A DNA stretch of 64,000 nt from contig NZ_JAXQNP010000002.1 in the NCBI RefSeq assembly GCF_034427435.1, positions 2,531,164-2,595,163 of the forward strand. The letters are read 5' to 3'. Below the pieces are notes generated by a model that saw only the letters and a program-made list of their open reading frames with translations, made no database searches and was not told where the DNA came from. Position 1 is the stretch's first letter. Every line of letters begins with the position of its first letter. Shown piece by piece: positions 35,242 through 45,269 of the stretch. The translations under genes and the position numbers were made by a program. This DNA comes from Nitrospirillum sp034427435. Lineage in GTDB: Bacteria; Pseudomonadota; Alphaproteobacteria; Azospirillales; Azospirillaceae.

Positions 35242-36909
35242 ATGTTGCGCGATCCGTCCACCAAGTACCGCCCCTTCGCCCATGCCGACCTGCCCGACCG
35301 CACCTGGCCGTCGCGCGCCATCACCCGCGCGCCCCGCTGGCTGTCCACCGACCTGCGGGACGGCAACCAGGCCCTGATCGACCCCATGGACGCGGAGAAG
35401 AAGCAGCGCTTCTTCGACATGCTGGTGAAGATCGGCTTCAAGGAGATCGAGGTCGGCTTCCCCTCCGCCTCGCAAACCGAGTTTGATTTCGTCCGCAGCC
35501 TGGTGGAGGGCGGCAAGGTCCCCGGCGACGTCACCATCCAGGTGCTGACCCAGGCGCGGCGCGACCTGATCGAGCGCACGTTCGAGAGCCTGCGCGGCGC
35601 CCCCCGCGCCATCGTCCACATGTACAACGCCATCTCCCCCGCCTGGCGCCGCATCGTCTTCGGCATGGACCGGGCCGGCATCAAGGACATCGCCGTCAAG
35701 GGCGTGACCATCATGCGCGAGCAGGCGGAGAAATATCCCGAGACCGATTGGATCTTCGAATACTCGCCCGAGACCTTCAGCACGGCGGAACCCGACTTCG
35801 CCCTGGAGGTGTGCGAGGCCGTGCTGGACGTGCTGCAGCCCACACCGGACAAGCCCGTCATCCTGAACCTGCCGGCCACGGTGGAGGCCGCCGGCCCCCA
35901 CATCTACGCCGACCAGATCGAGCGCTTCTGCCGCCAGATCAGCCGCCGCGACAGCGTGGTCATCAGCGTCCACCCCCACAACGACCGGGGCACCGGCGTG
36001 GCGGCGGCGGAACTGGCGGTGCAGGCCGGCGCCGACCGTGTCGAGGGCTGCCTGTTCGGCAATGGGGAACGCACCGGCAATGTCGATCTGGTGACCCTGG
36101 GCCTGAACCTGTACACCCAGGGCGTGGATCCGGGCCTGGACTTCTCCGACATCCAGTCGGTCGTGCAGACGGTCCAGTACTGCAACCAGATCCCGGTGCA
36201 CCCCCGCCACCCCTATGCCGGCGAACTGGTGTTCACCGCCTTCTCCGGATCGCACCAGGACGCCATCAAGAAGGGCTTCGCCGCACAGGCCGGCCGCAAC
36301 GACCAGATCTGGGACGTGCCCTACCTGCCCATCGACCCCACCGACCTGGGCTGTGGCTATGAGGCGGTCATCCGCGTCAACAGCCAGTCGGGCAAGGGCG
36401 GCATCGCCTGGGTCCTGGAACAGGACAAGGGCCTGAAGCTGCCCCGCCCCCTGCAGATCGACTTCAGCCGCGTGGTCCAGGGCTATGCCGATGAGACCAG
36501 CCGGGAGATGACCGCCAGCGACATCTGGACCATCTTCCAGGACACCTACTGCCTGACCGGGCTGCAGCGCTTCGAGCTGATCGACTACCAGGAGACCGGC
36601 GCCGCCGGCAGCCGGGAGCGCATGTTCGTCGGCCGCATCAGCGTGGGCCGGGAGGAACGCAGCGTCAGCGGCCGGGGCAACGGCCTGCTGTCCAGCGTGC
36701 TGGCCGCGCTGAAGACCGATTGCGGCGTGGAGCTGGACATCGTCGATTACCAGGAACACGCCATCGGCCACGGCGGCGACGCCCGCGCCGCGGCCTATGT
36801 CGAGTGCCGCACCGGCGACGGCCGCAAGGTCTTCGGCGTGGGCATCGACACCGACGTCGCCACCGCCTCCGTCCGCGCCGTGCTCAGCGCCGCCAACGGC
36901 GTCGGCTGA
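35242..36909 (+). CDS. leuA: 2-isopropylmalate synthase
   Basis: 555 residues, a long LeuA of the type-II kind. It condenses acetyl-CoA with 2-ketoisovalerate in the first committed step of leucine synthesis. STDLRDGNQALIDPMD is the HMGL-like active-site start and ISVHPHNDRGTGVAAAELA carries the metal-binding His pair (HxHND). The C-terminal regulatory domain (LDIVDYQEHAIGHGGDARAAAYVEC) should bind leucine for feedback inhibition. It is controlled upstream by the leuL leader and has a terminator hairpin after the stop. Confidence 0.97.
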   Translation: MLRDPSTKYRPFAHADLPDRTWPSRAITRAPRWLSTDLRDGNQALIDPMDAEKKQRFFDMLVKIGFKEIEVGFPSASQTEFDFVRSLVEGGKVPGDVTIQVLTQARRDLIERTFESLRGAPRAIVHMYNAISPAWRRIVFGMDRAGIKDIAVKGVTIMREQAEKYPETDWIFEYSPETFSTAEPDFALEVCEAVLDVLQPTPDKPVILNLPATVEAAGPHIYADQIERFCRQISRRDSVVISVHPHNDRGTGVAAAELAVQAGADRVEGCLFGNGERTGNVDLVTLGLNLYTQGVDPGLDFSDIQSVVQTVQYCNQIPVHPRHPYAGELVFTAFSGSHQDAIKKGFAAQAGRNDQIWDVPYLPIDPTDLGCGYEAVIRVNSQSGKGGIAWVLEQDKGLKLPRPLQIDFSRVVQGYADETSREMTASDIWTIFQDTYCLTGLQRFELIDYQETGAAGSRERMFVGRISVGREERSVSGRGNGLLSSVLAALKTDCGVELDIVDYQEHAIGHGGDARAAAYVECRTGDGRKVFGVGIDTDVATASVRAVLSAANGVG

Positions 36910-36923
36910 GCCAAATGGAAGGA

Positions 36924-36947
36924 CGGGTGGCGCCCCAACGCCACCCG
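36924..36947 (+). terminator. leuA terminator hairpin
   Basis: Perfect 9-bp arms CGGGTGGCG / CGCCACCCG with a 6-nt loop, 14 bp past the leuA stop. No strong T-run follows. Confidence 0.6.
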
Positions 36948-36990
36948 CCCGCTCCCCCGCCTCAAGCCATCGCGATCACGCGGCCGCCCG

Positions 36991-38328
36991 TTACGCAGCC
37001 CCCCGCGCCGCCTTGGCGGCGGTGAAGCGGTTGACCGGCACCTCCAGCCCCAGATTGTCGCGGAAGGTTGCGCCGTCATACTCCCGCCGCAGCAGGCCGC
37101 GTTCCTGCAGGTGGGGCACCACGGTGTCCACGAACACGTCCAGCTGCCGGGGCAGCGCCTCGAAGAAGACGAAGCCGTCGGCGGCCTTGGCCTCCAGCCA
37201 GTGCTGGAACTTGTCGGCGATCTGTTCCGGCGTGCCGACGAAGTTGCCGCGCGGCGTTGCGAAACGCTGGGCCACCTGGCGCAGGGTCAGGTTGTCCGCC
37301 TTGGCGGCCGCCACGATCTTCAGCACGGCGCTCTGGGTGCTGTTGTACGCATCAGCGCCGACCTCGGGGAACGGCGCGTCCAGGTCGTACTGGCTGAAGT
37401 CATGGTCGTTGAACGGCCGGCCCAGCATGGACAGGGCGTTTTCGATGGACACCAGGTTGGCCAGCTCCTGGTACTTGGCCTCCGCCTCCGCCTCGGTGGC
37501 GCCCACCACCGGCGCCACGCCGGGCAGGATGAAGACCTTGTCCGGGTCGCGGCCGAAACCGGCGGCCCGCGCCTTCACGTCGGCGTAGTAGGCCTGCGCC
37601 TCCGCCAGGTCATCCTGGCCGACGAAGATGGCGTCCGCATGCTTCGCGGCGAAGTTCTTGCCATCCTCCGACGCGCCGGCCTGGAAGATCACCGGCTGCC
37701 CCTGGGGCGACCGGGCGATGTTCAGCGGTCCCCGCACCTGGAAGAACTCCCCCTTATGGTCCAGGGTGTTGAGCTTCTTCGGATCGAAGAAGACGCCGCT
37801 TTCCTTGTCATGGACCAGGGCGTCATCCTCCCAGCTGTCCCAGAGGCCCTGGACCACGTCCAGATACTCCGCCGCCAGGCGATAGCGCTGGTCATGGGCC
37901 AGGTGCTGCGCCTTGCTGTAGTTGGCGGCGCTGCCCTCCAACCAGCTGGTGACCACGTTCCACCCCGCCCGGCCGCCGCTGATGTGGTCCAGCGAGGCGA
38001 ACTGGCGCGCCACGGTGTAGGGCTCGCTGTAGCTGACCGTCAGGGTCCCCACCAGGCCGATGTGGCTGGTGGCGCCGGCCAGCGCCGACAGGATGGTCAG
38101 CGGCTCGAAGCGGTTCAGGTAATGCGGGCTGGATTTCTCGGTGATGTAGACGCTGTCGGCCACGAACAGAAAATCGAACTTGCCCCGTTCCGCCACCTGG
38201 GCCTGGCGCTTGTAAAAGGCGACATCCGTGCTGGCGCTGGGCTGCGCATCGGGATGGCGCCAATCCCCCCAGGTACGGCCAACGCCGTGAAGGATGAAGC
38301 CCAGTTTCAACTGCTTGCCCGCACTCAT
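36991..38328 (-). CDS. NtaA/SnaA/DszA-family FMN-dependent monooxygenase
   Basis: 445 residues. Motifs include KLGFILHGVGRTWGDWRHPDAQ, GRAGWNVVTSW, GPLNIARSPQGQPVIFQAGASEDGKNFAAKHADAIFVG (FMN loop) and the C-terminal FVGTPEQIADKFQHWLEAKAADGFVFF. The start at 38328 follows CCGGAGG. It is divergent from a MarR-type regulator with palindromic sequence in between, so it is probably induced by its substrate. It is a distinct paralogue of the enzyme at 358-1644. Confidence 0.9.
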   Translation of the reverse strand: MSAGKQLKLGFILHGVGRTWGDWRHPDAQPSASTDVAFYKRQAQVAERGKFDFLFVADSVYITEKSSPHYLNRFEPLTILSALAGATSHIGLVGTLTVSYSEPYTVARQFASLDHISGGRAGWNVVTSWLEGSAANYSKAQHLAHDQRYRLAAEYLDVVQGLWDSWEDDALVHDKESGVFFDPKKLNTLDHKGEFFQVRGPLNIARSPQGQPVIFQAGASEDGKNFAAKHADAIFVGQDDLAEAQAYYADVKARAAGFGRDPDKVFILPGVAPVVGATEAEAEAKYQELANLVSIENALSMLGRPFNDHDFSQYDLDAPFPEVGADAYNSTQSAVLKIVAAAKADNLTLRQVAQRFATPRGNFVGTPEQIADKFQHWLEAKAADGFVFFEALPRQLDVFVDTVVPHLQERGLLRREYDGATFRDNLGLEVPVNRFTAAKAARGAA

Positions 38329-38640
38329 GATCGCCTCCGGTGAAATCGAGGCGGTCAGCATCCGGGCGGGACCGGCGCCACACAAACGAGTCTTCTCAAA
38401 GAGGGTGTTGAGTGGCGCCGGGAATGGTTGGTCGTCAGAACCTCTCCACCCAGGGACGCAGCTCCACCTCCCAGAACTTGGATCACGCGTACCGCGGTTC
38501 GCCGTTCCGGTTGCGGGCGGCCCCGAACGGGATGCCCGGCCACGAGCATGTCGCATTTACGGGTAATTGCCCATATGATCGTTGACAGCGGCCCCGTGGG
38601 CGCGCCTGATACGCTGGCGCCCGTTTCCACCAGGACCGTC
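38329..38640. promoter_or_regulatory. Divergent promoter region of monooxygenase and MarR genes
   Basis: Contains a near-palindrome GGGTAATTGCCC (38561-38572), a candidate MarR operator, and a plus-strand promoter-like pair TTGACA (38582-38587) and TGATAC (38607-38612) with a 19-nt spacer. In-frame upstream extensions of the MarR gene in this stretch lack conservation and a ribosome-binding site. I see no other gene. Confidence 0.45.
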
Positions 38641-39105
38641 ATGCCTGATACCGTCCCCCTCGCCACCGCCGCGTCCGAACCCACGCAGTGCAACTGCGCC
38701 GCTTTGCGCCAGGCCTCACGCCGACTGACCAAGTTCTACGACGCGGCCCTGGCGCCCACCGGCCTGGGCATCAACCAGTATTCCATCCTGTCCCGCCTCA
38801 ACCGCCATGGCCCCAGAGGCATCCAGGATCTGGCGGCCCTGCTGGCCATGGACAGGTCCACCCTGGGGCACCTGCTACGCCCACTGGAGAAGCGCAATCT
38901 GGTGTGCCTGACCATCACACCAGCGGACAAGCGCCGCCGGGTCCTGGTGTTGACGGCGGAGGGGCGTGAACTGATCGCCCAGGCCCAGCCGCTGTGGGCG
39001 GCGGCGCAAGCACGGTTCGAGCAGGCATTTGGCAGCGACAACGCCCTGGCCCTGCGCGCCGTGCTGCGCCAGGTGGAAACAGCGGACCTGGCGGAGCCGG
39101 TGTAG
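38641..39105 (+). CDS. MarR-family transcriptional regulator
   Basis: 154 residues. The winged helix is well formed: GINQYSILSRLNRHGPRGIQDLAALLAMDRSTLGHLLRPLEKRNLVCL followed by DKRRRVLVLTAEGREL. An N-terminal CNCAALRQASRRLTKFYDAAL stretch contains two Cys, as in MarR proteins that sense oxidants or electrophiles, though this is only suggestive. AGGA precedes the ATG. It is divergent from the LLM monooxygenase and likely represses it. Confidence 0.88.
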   Translation: MPDTVPLATAASEPTQCNCAALRQASRRLTKFYDAALAPTGLGINQYSILSRLNRHGPRGIQDLAALLAMDRSTLGHLLRPLEKRNLVCLTITPADKRRRVLVLTAEGRELIAQAQPLWAAAQARFEQAFGSDNALALRAVLRQVETADLAEPV

Positions 39106-39319
39106 TAAAGCCGCCGACCCCAATCAGATCTTTTAAATAAAATTCTATCTAATAACGGCGGGGCAGCGGCAGAACGCCGCAGCCCGCCTGCCTGCGACAG
39201 GATACGCGGTTAACGGCGGTAGCAATTGGATAGGTACACCCCATGTCATCTTCCTATAACGAAGTATCTCTTGTGGGAAATGGTTAGGGACCACAGCGCA
39301 ATCCACTACGGGAGCAGCC

Positions 39320-41002
39320 ATGCCGCGCCTTGTCGATCTTTCCTTGCGCACCCGGATATTCTGGGCCTTCGCGCTGGTCCTACTCGTGACCCTGGGCCTG
39401 GGGCTGTTCGCCCTGGAGCGTCTATCCCGCATCGAACAGGCCGCCGCCGACCTGGGCACCGACGCCTTGCCCTCCATCGTCGCCAGCGATGAACTGCTGC
39501 AGGGTGTGCTGGAGGCCCGCCGCTTCCAGCAGGGCATGTTGCTGGCCCCCGATGACGCCGCCCGGGCCGAGCAGGAAAAAACCTTCGCCCAGGAACTGGC
39601 CCACGTGAGCAAAAGCCGCCAAGCCTACGAGCCGCTGATCAACATCGAGCGGGCCCAAATGGACCGGTTCGACCAACTGTGGCCACAGTTCCTCGCCTCT
39701 TCCGCCCAGGTTAGCGACGCCCTGCACAAGGGCGACCGGGACACGGCGGTGAAGCTTTACGCTGGCGACAACCGGGAACAGACACGCGCCCTGGTCAAGG
39801 TGCTGACCGAGGCGGCCGACCTTAACTATCGCGCCGGCCAGGATGCGTACGCCCAGCTGAGCCACACCACCGGCATCTCGCGCCTGGGCACGCTGCTGGC
39901 GCTGGGCCTGGCCCTGGCCGTAGCCTTCGTCGCCGGCGCCATCACCGTGCTGACCACCAGCCGCCCCACCCGCCTGCTGACGGCGGCGATGAAGCGGCTG
40001 AGCCAGCGGCAGCTGGATGCCGCCATCCCCGGCACCGACCGCCAGGATGAGATTGGCGCCATGGCCCGGGCGGTCGAGATCTTCCGCGACGGCCTGGTGG
40101 AGGCCGACCGTCTGGCGGCCGCCCAGCGGGAGGCGGAGGCGGCCAAGGCCCGCCGCGTGGCCGCGATCGATCGCCTGGTCAGCGACTTCGACCAGCGATC
40201 CTCCCAAATCCTGCTGCAGTTCAGCGGCGCCGCCGCCGAGTTGGACACCGCGGCACAGAGCATGTCCGGCGTGGCGGAGGAAACCAACCGCCAGTCGGCC
40301 AGCGCCGCCGCCGCCGCCGGGCAGACCACCGCCAACGTCCAGACCGTGGCCGTGGCCGCGGAGGAGATGGCGTCCAGCATCGCGGAGATCAATCGCCAGG
40401 TGGTGCACGCCCAGACCATCGCCAGCCGCGCCAGCATGGACGCGCGGGAGACCATGGCCACCGTCGCCGGCCTGACGGACGCCACCCAGCGCATCGGTGA
40501 GGTCGTGACCCTGATCCAGACCATCGCGGAGCAGACCAACCTGCTGGCGCTGAACGCGACCATCGAGGCGGCACGCGCCGGTGAGGCTGGCAAGGGCTTC
40601 GCCGTCGTGGCGGCGGAGGTGAAGGGCCTGGCCAACCAGACGGCCAAGGCGACCGAGGACATCGCCGCGCAGATCATGGCCGTGCAGCAGGTGTCGTCGC
40701 GCACCGCCAGCGCCATCCAGGCCATCGGCACGGTCATCGAGGAGGTGAACGGCATTTCCACCTCCATCGCCGCCGCCATGGAGCAGCAAGGCGCCTCGAC
40801 GACGGAAATCAGCCGCAACGTGGGCCAGGCCGCCACCGGCACCCAAGGCGTGGCCGACGCCCTGGGCGCCGTGACCCAGGCGGCTGGCCAGGCCGGTGCC
40901 GCGGCAACCCAGGTGCTGGGCGCCGCCCATGACCTGTCGGAACAGTCCGACGTGCTGCAAGCCCATGTCAGCCGCTTCCTGGCCGCCATCAAGGCGGCTT
41001 GA
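39320..41002 (+). CDS. Methyl-accepting chemotaxis protein
   Basis: 560 residues. Two membrane segments (IFWAFALVLLVTLGLGLFAL and LGTLLALGLALAVAFVAGAITVL) flank a roughly 150-residue periplasmic helical sensor. A HAMP segment with RQLDAAIPGTDRQDEIGAMARAVEIFRDGL follows, then the signalling hairpin with TNLLALNATIEAARAGEAGKGFAVVA. There is no C-terminal NWETF pentapeptide. It senses an unknown ligand and controls CheA. A strong terminator follows. Confidence 0.95.
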   Translation: MPRLVDLSLRTRIFWAFALVLLVTLGLGLFALERLSRIEQAAADLGTDALPSIVASDELLQGVLEARRFQQGMLLAPDDAARAEQEKTFAQELAHVSKSRQAYEPLINIERAQMDRFDQLWPQFLASSAQVSDALHKGDRDTAVKLYAGDNREQTRALVKVLTEAADLNYRAGQDAYAQLSHTTGISRLGTLLALGLALAVAFVAGAITVLTTSRPTRLLTAAMKRLSQRQLDAAIPGTDRQDEIGAMARAVEIFRDGLVEADRLAAAQREAEAAKARRVAAIDRLVSDFDQRSSQILLQFSGAAAELDTAAQSMSGVAEETNRQSASAAAAAGQTTANVQTVAVAAEEMASSIAEINRQVVHAQTIASRASMDARETMATVAGLTDATQRIGEVVTLIQTIAEQTNLLALNATIEAARAGEAGKGFAVVAAEVKGLANQTAKATEDIAAQIMAVQQVSSRTASAIQAIGTVIEEVNGISTSIAAAMEQQGASTTEISRNVGQAATGTQGVADALGAVTQAAGQAGAAATQVLGAAHDLSEQSDVLQAHVSRFLAAIKAA

Positions 41003-41030
41003 GAGCACGCCACCCGCCGCTGATACCGAC

Positions 41031-41069
41031 GAAGGCCGGCAACGGATAAGCCCGTTGCCGGCCTTCTTT
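41031..41069 (+). terminator. Intrinsic terminator after the chemoreceptor
   Basis: Perfect 15-bp arms (GAAGGCCGGCAACGG / CCGTTGCCGGCCTTC) with a 6-nt loop, followed by a short TTT. Confidence 0.85.
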
Positions 41070-41137
41070 GCGCCTTGGAGCCCGCCGGCGATCCCCTTAT
41101 GGTGCCCCGGTCACCGCCCCTCGCTGGAGCCTGAGAC

Positions 41138-42181
<1,044 letters not shown>

Positions 42182-42197
42182 GGTGGATAAATAAAGC

Positions 42198-42231
42198 GAT
42201 GCCCGCGCCCTGGATGATGGGCGCGGGCATC
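42198..42231 (+). terminator. Hairpin after the aldo/keto reductase
   Basis: Perfect 13-bp arms GATGCCCGCGCCC / GGGCGCGGGCATC with an 8-nt loop. There is no T-run. Confidence 0.6.
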
Positions 42232-42395
42232 AAGTCTGGCGGCGCGGCAGGGGCCGCGGGGTCCGCCCATGGGGAGGAAAGCGACGGGGTGAGAAAGTGC
42301 GGGGGGACACCCCGACGCCGCCTGGAAAAGCTACGCCAGAAGACGTCCGGGCGCTTGCACGCCACATCGACCTTTTGTCTGAAAGGGGCGTCATT

Positions 42396-43391
42396 TCAGC
42401 CCAGGAGGCGCGCCATCTCCGCCTTCACGGCGGGAACGTGGCGCAACAGCGTCACATCCTCCTCGTCATTCAGATCCTGGCGGCGGAAATACGCGTCGTC
42501 CAATCCTTCGCGCTTATGCGGGTGGTCATCCGGGAACGGGGCCCGGCCCCGCGCCCGCTTGCGCTCGAACTCCCCCCGCGACTTGACGGAATAGTGGTGG
42601 ATGTACAGCCGGGCGTGGGAAATGTCGGGGGTGAAGGCGTGGTCGCGCAATTCAACGGCGGCCCCCAGGTCATCAACATAGCGCCACCCCTCCCGCAGAC
42701 GTCCGGAGTGGATGAGCATGCGGTCCACAGCGGCCGTCCGCGCCAAAGTCTTCATATGGACATGCCCATTGTGTCGTGCCGGAGCGCAGCGGGTGAAGCG
42801 CTCGGTCACCAACCGGCCATCGGGTTCCAACTGCCCGCTGGAACCGAAGTAGCGCCAATTCAGCGCCACCGCCCCCACGCCTGGGTCCACGCCATAGTCC
42901 GCCGCCAGCGCCGGCAGCGACAGGCCCGTCCGGCTGACGACGAATTCGTCGGCATCGATGAACAGCGCCCAGTCCGTTTCCGCGCCGAAGTAGGTCAGGA
43001 AATGGTTGTAGGCGCGCAGTTGCGGCCCCAGCGTCCTGTTCCCCCACCAATCAAAATCCTGTGGATTGGGCAGCGACATCACGACATCGCGGGCCTCGGG
43101 GAAAAGCAGGGTGACGTGGCCCGCGGCCGACGGCCAGTCCACGACGGTGATGCCGGCGCGCGCGGCGATGCGGTCCAACAGCGCCCGCGTGCCATCGGTG
43201 CTGCCGTTGTCATAGATGATGAAGCGGTCGACACCCATCAGCCGGTAGTAGGCGACCCACTCCAGCAGGAAATCGCCTTCGTTCTTGACGATGGCGCAAA
43301 TCGTCACGCGCGGCAGGCGTAATGCCTGGTTGTTGATGTCGACATGCCCTGCGCCCTGTTGCGAACCCGCTAAACCTTCGATTTTTCTCAC
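42396..43391 (-). CDS. Glycosyltransferase, family 2/92-like
   Basis: 331 residues, starting at GTG (43391) after AAGGGG. VTICAIVKNEGDFLLEWVAYYRLMGVDRFIIYDNGSTDGT is the start of a GT-A fold of the Glyco_tranf_2_4/GT92 type, and ALFIDADEFVV carries the DxD metal/nucleotide motif. It probably adds a sugar to a surface polysaccharide or lipid. It is downstream of the fucosidase on the minus strand with a 120-bp gap. Confidence 0.85.
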   Translation of the reverse strand: MRKIEGLAGSQQGAGHVDINNQALRLPRVTICAIVKNEGDFLLEWVAYYRLMGVDRFIIYDNGSTDGTRALLDRIAARAGITVVDWPSAAGHVTLLFPEARDVVMSLPNPQDFDWWGNRTLGPQLRAYNHFLTYFGAETDWALFIDADEFVVSRTGLSLPALAADYGVDPGVGAVALNWRYFGSSGQLEPDGRLVTERFTRCAPARHNGHVHMKTLARTAAVDRMLIHSGRLREGWRYVDDLGAAVELRDHAFTPDISHARLYIHHYSVKSRGEFERKRARGRAPFPDDHPHKREGLDDAYFRRQDLNDEEDVTLLRHVPAVKAEMARLLG

Positions 43392-43511
43392 TACCCCTTG
43401 CCAGACGCGTCCCCGGAAGCCCCGCCCGGAAGCCCCGGATGAAAACTATAAAAGCGGGCTGACGCATGGAACCAGTATGCCCTGCGCCGTAGGACGAAGG
43501 GCTTAAGCCGG

Positions 43512-45188
43512 TCAACGGTCGATACGGTAGACGAAGGCGTAGTCGCCCGGTGCCTGTTTGGGCACCACCAGATGCAGTCCATCCCCATCCTGGTGGAAGG
43601 AAAGGGTCTGGCCGGCCCCGCCATCCAGCAGGGTGACGGCCTTGACCGGCTCGGCCGCCGGCAAGGCGTGGATGGTGACCCGCCCGTCCTCCGGCCAGCC
43701 CATCTCGATGGCGTAGAGGGTGTCGCCCTTGACGGTGAAGCGGAAATCCTCCGGCCCGAACGGCCTGTCCGTTTCGCCCTCCTTGAACGAACCGCTGGCC
43801 ATCCGGGCGGGCCCCTCGCCAAATTGGCGCCACGGCCGGGTGCCATAGATGGCCTCGCCATTCGTCTTCAGCCAGGCGCCGATGGCCAGCAGCCTATCCT
43901 GTGCCTCCTGCGGGATGGTGCCGTCGGCGCGCGGGCCGATGTTCAAAAGCAAATTGCCGTTCTTGGAGACGATATCAGCCAGCAGGTGGATGACCTTCTC
44001 CGGCGACTTGTACCGCTCCCCCTCGATATAGCCCCAGCTGTAGTCGCCGAGGGATGTGCAGGTCTGCCAGACGCGGGGCTGGATGTCGGGCATCAGGCCC
44101 CGCTCCACATCCGCCACGCCGCTGCCGGCCGCCAGCGCCCCCTCCTTGTAATTCACCACCGCCGACGCCCCGCGCCGCGCCTGCGTGTTGTAATAGTAGG
44201 CCAGGAACTTGGGCAGGGTGGTGCGGAAGGCCGGATGGCTGATCCACCAGTCGAAGTAAATGAGATCCGGATGGTAGTCCTCCACCAGTTCCGCCGTGCG
44301 CGCCAACCAGTCGTCCAGCCAGGCGGTGGACACGTGGGTGAAGTCGCCCGTCATCTGGGCGTCGCCCGTATCCTCCGCCGTCAGGCGCGCCTGCGCCGGG
44401 CCGTAGAGGTCGGCGTAGCGCGGGTCGTTCACGTCCGACGCGATGGTGCGCCCCTCGCCAAAGAACCAGTCATGTTCCGCCCGGTGGGAGGACAGGCCCA
44501 GGTGCAGGCCCTGGGCCCGCACCGCCCGGGCCAGGTCGCCGATCAGGTCGCGCTTGGGCCCCATGCGCAGGGCCGACCAGTCGGACAGGCGGGTGGCGTA
44601 CATGGCGAAGCCGTCATGATGCTCCGCCACCGGCACCACGTAACGGGCCCCCGCCGCGCGAAACAGGGCGGCCCAGGCGCGCGGATCGTACTTCTCCGCC
44701 TTGAACAGGGGGATGAAGTCCTTGTAGCCGAACTTGTCCGGCGGGCCATAGACGGCCACGTGGTGCTGGTATTCCTTGCTGCCCGGGATGTACATGCGGC
44801 GCGAATACCATTCGCTGCCGAAGGCGGGCACGGAATAGACACCCCAGTGGATGAAGATGCCGAACTTGGCGTCCGCGTACCATGGCGGCACCTGCCAGGC
44901 GCGCAGGGAAACCCAATCCGGCCGGAAGGGCCCGCCGGCATCGCCCGCCGCCACCTTTTTCAGCAGGGCGTCCCGTTCCCGGGCCCCCTTGGTGGCCTGC
45001 CGCCATGTGGCATCCCTCTGCTCCGGCGTCAGGGAGGTCGCGGTGGGAGCTGTGGCGGGCGTCGCCCCGCCTTGCGCCCCGGCCAGGGTGGGCCAGGCCA
45101 ATGTGGGAATGAAGACGGCGGCACCCAGCAATAGGGCGCGCACGGCCCCAGAACAGCGATCCACCCAGTGTCGGAATGAAGGCGTCAT
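43512..45188 (-). CDS. Alpha-L-fucosidase, GH29
   Basis: 558 residues from the ATG at 45188; an ATG at 45200 is possible. A signal peptide (ALLLGAAVFIPTLAWPTLAGA) precedes the catalytic barrel. KFGIFIHWGVYSVPAFGSEWYSRRMY is the GH29 signature, EHHDGFAMY follows, and the nucleophile Asp lies in DLIYFDWW (about residue 313). It hydrolyses alpha-L-fucosyl residues from glycans outside the cytoplasm. The acid/base residue is not obvious, as usual in this family. It is on the same strand as pbpC and A2M, which lie upstream. Confidence 0.93.
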   Translation of the reverse strand: MTPSFRHWVDRCSGAVRALLLGAAVFIPTLAWPTLAGAQGGATPATAPTATSLTPEQRDATWRQATKGARERDALLKKVAAGDAGGPFRPDWVSLRAWQVPPWYADAKFGIFIHWGVYSVPAFGSEWYSRRMYIPGSKEYQHHVAVYGPPDKFGYKDFIPLFKAEKYDPRAWAALFRAAGARYVVPVAEHHDGFAMYATRLSDWSALRMGPKRDLIGDLARAVRAQGLHLGLSSHRAEHDWFFGEGRTIASDVNDPRYADLYGPAQARLTAEDTGDAQMTGDFTHVSTAWLDDWLARTAELVEDYHPDLIYFDWWISHPAFRTTLPKFLAYYYNTQARRGASAVVNYKEGALAAGSGVADVERGLMPDIQPRVWQTCTSLGDYSWGYIEGERYKSPEKVIHLLADIVSKNGNLLLNIGPRADGTIPQEAQDRLLAIGAWLKTNGEAIYGTRPWRQFGEGPARMASGSFKEGETDRPFGPEDFRFTVKGDTLYAIEMGWPEDGRVTIHALPAAEPVKAVTLLDGGAGQTLSFHQDGDGLHLVVPKQAPGDYAFVYRIDR

Positions 45189-45269
45189 GGCCGGTGCCAT
45201 CGGTCGTGGTCAACGAAGCGGAAACAGCCTCTCACATCAGCCGCCGCAGGGCTGCATCGAATGCGCCTG

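Noticed and set aside
42297..43322. Long plus-strand frame opposite the glycosyltransferase gene, with a natural-looking N-terminus
   Set aside because: It overlaps the glycosyltransferase fully in antisense, and the glycosyltransferase has clear GT-A motifs. No ribosome-binding site or recognisable domain supports it.
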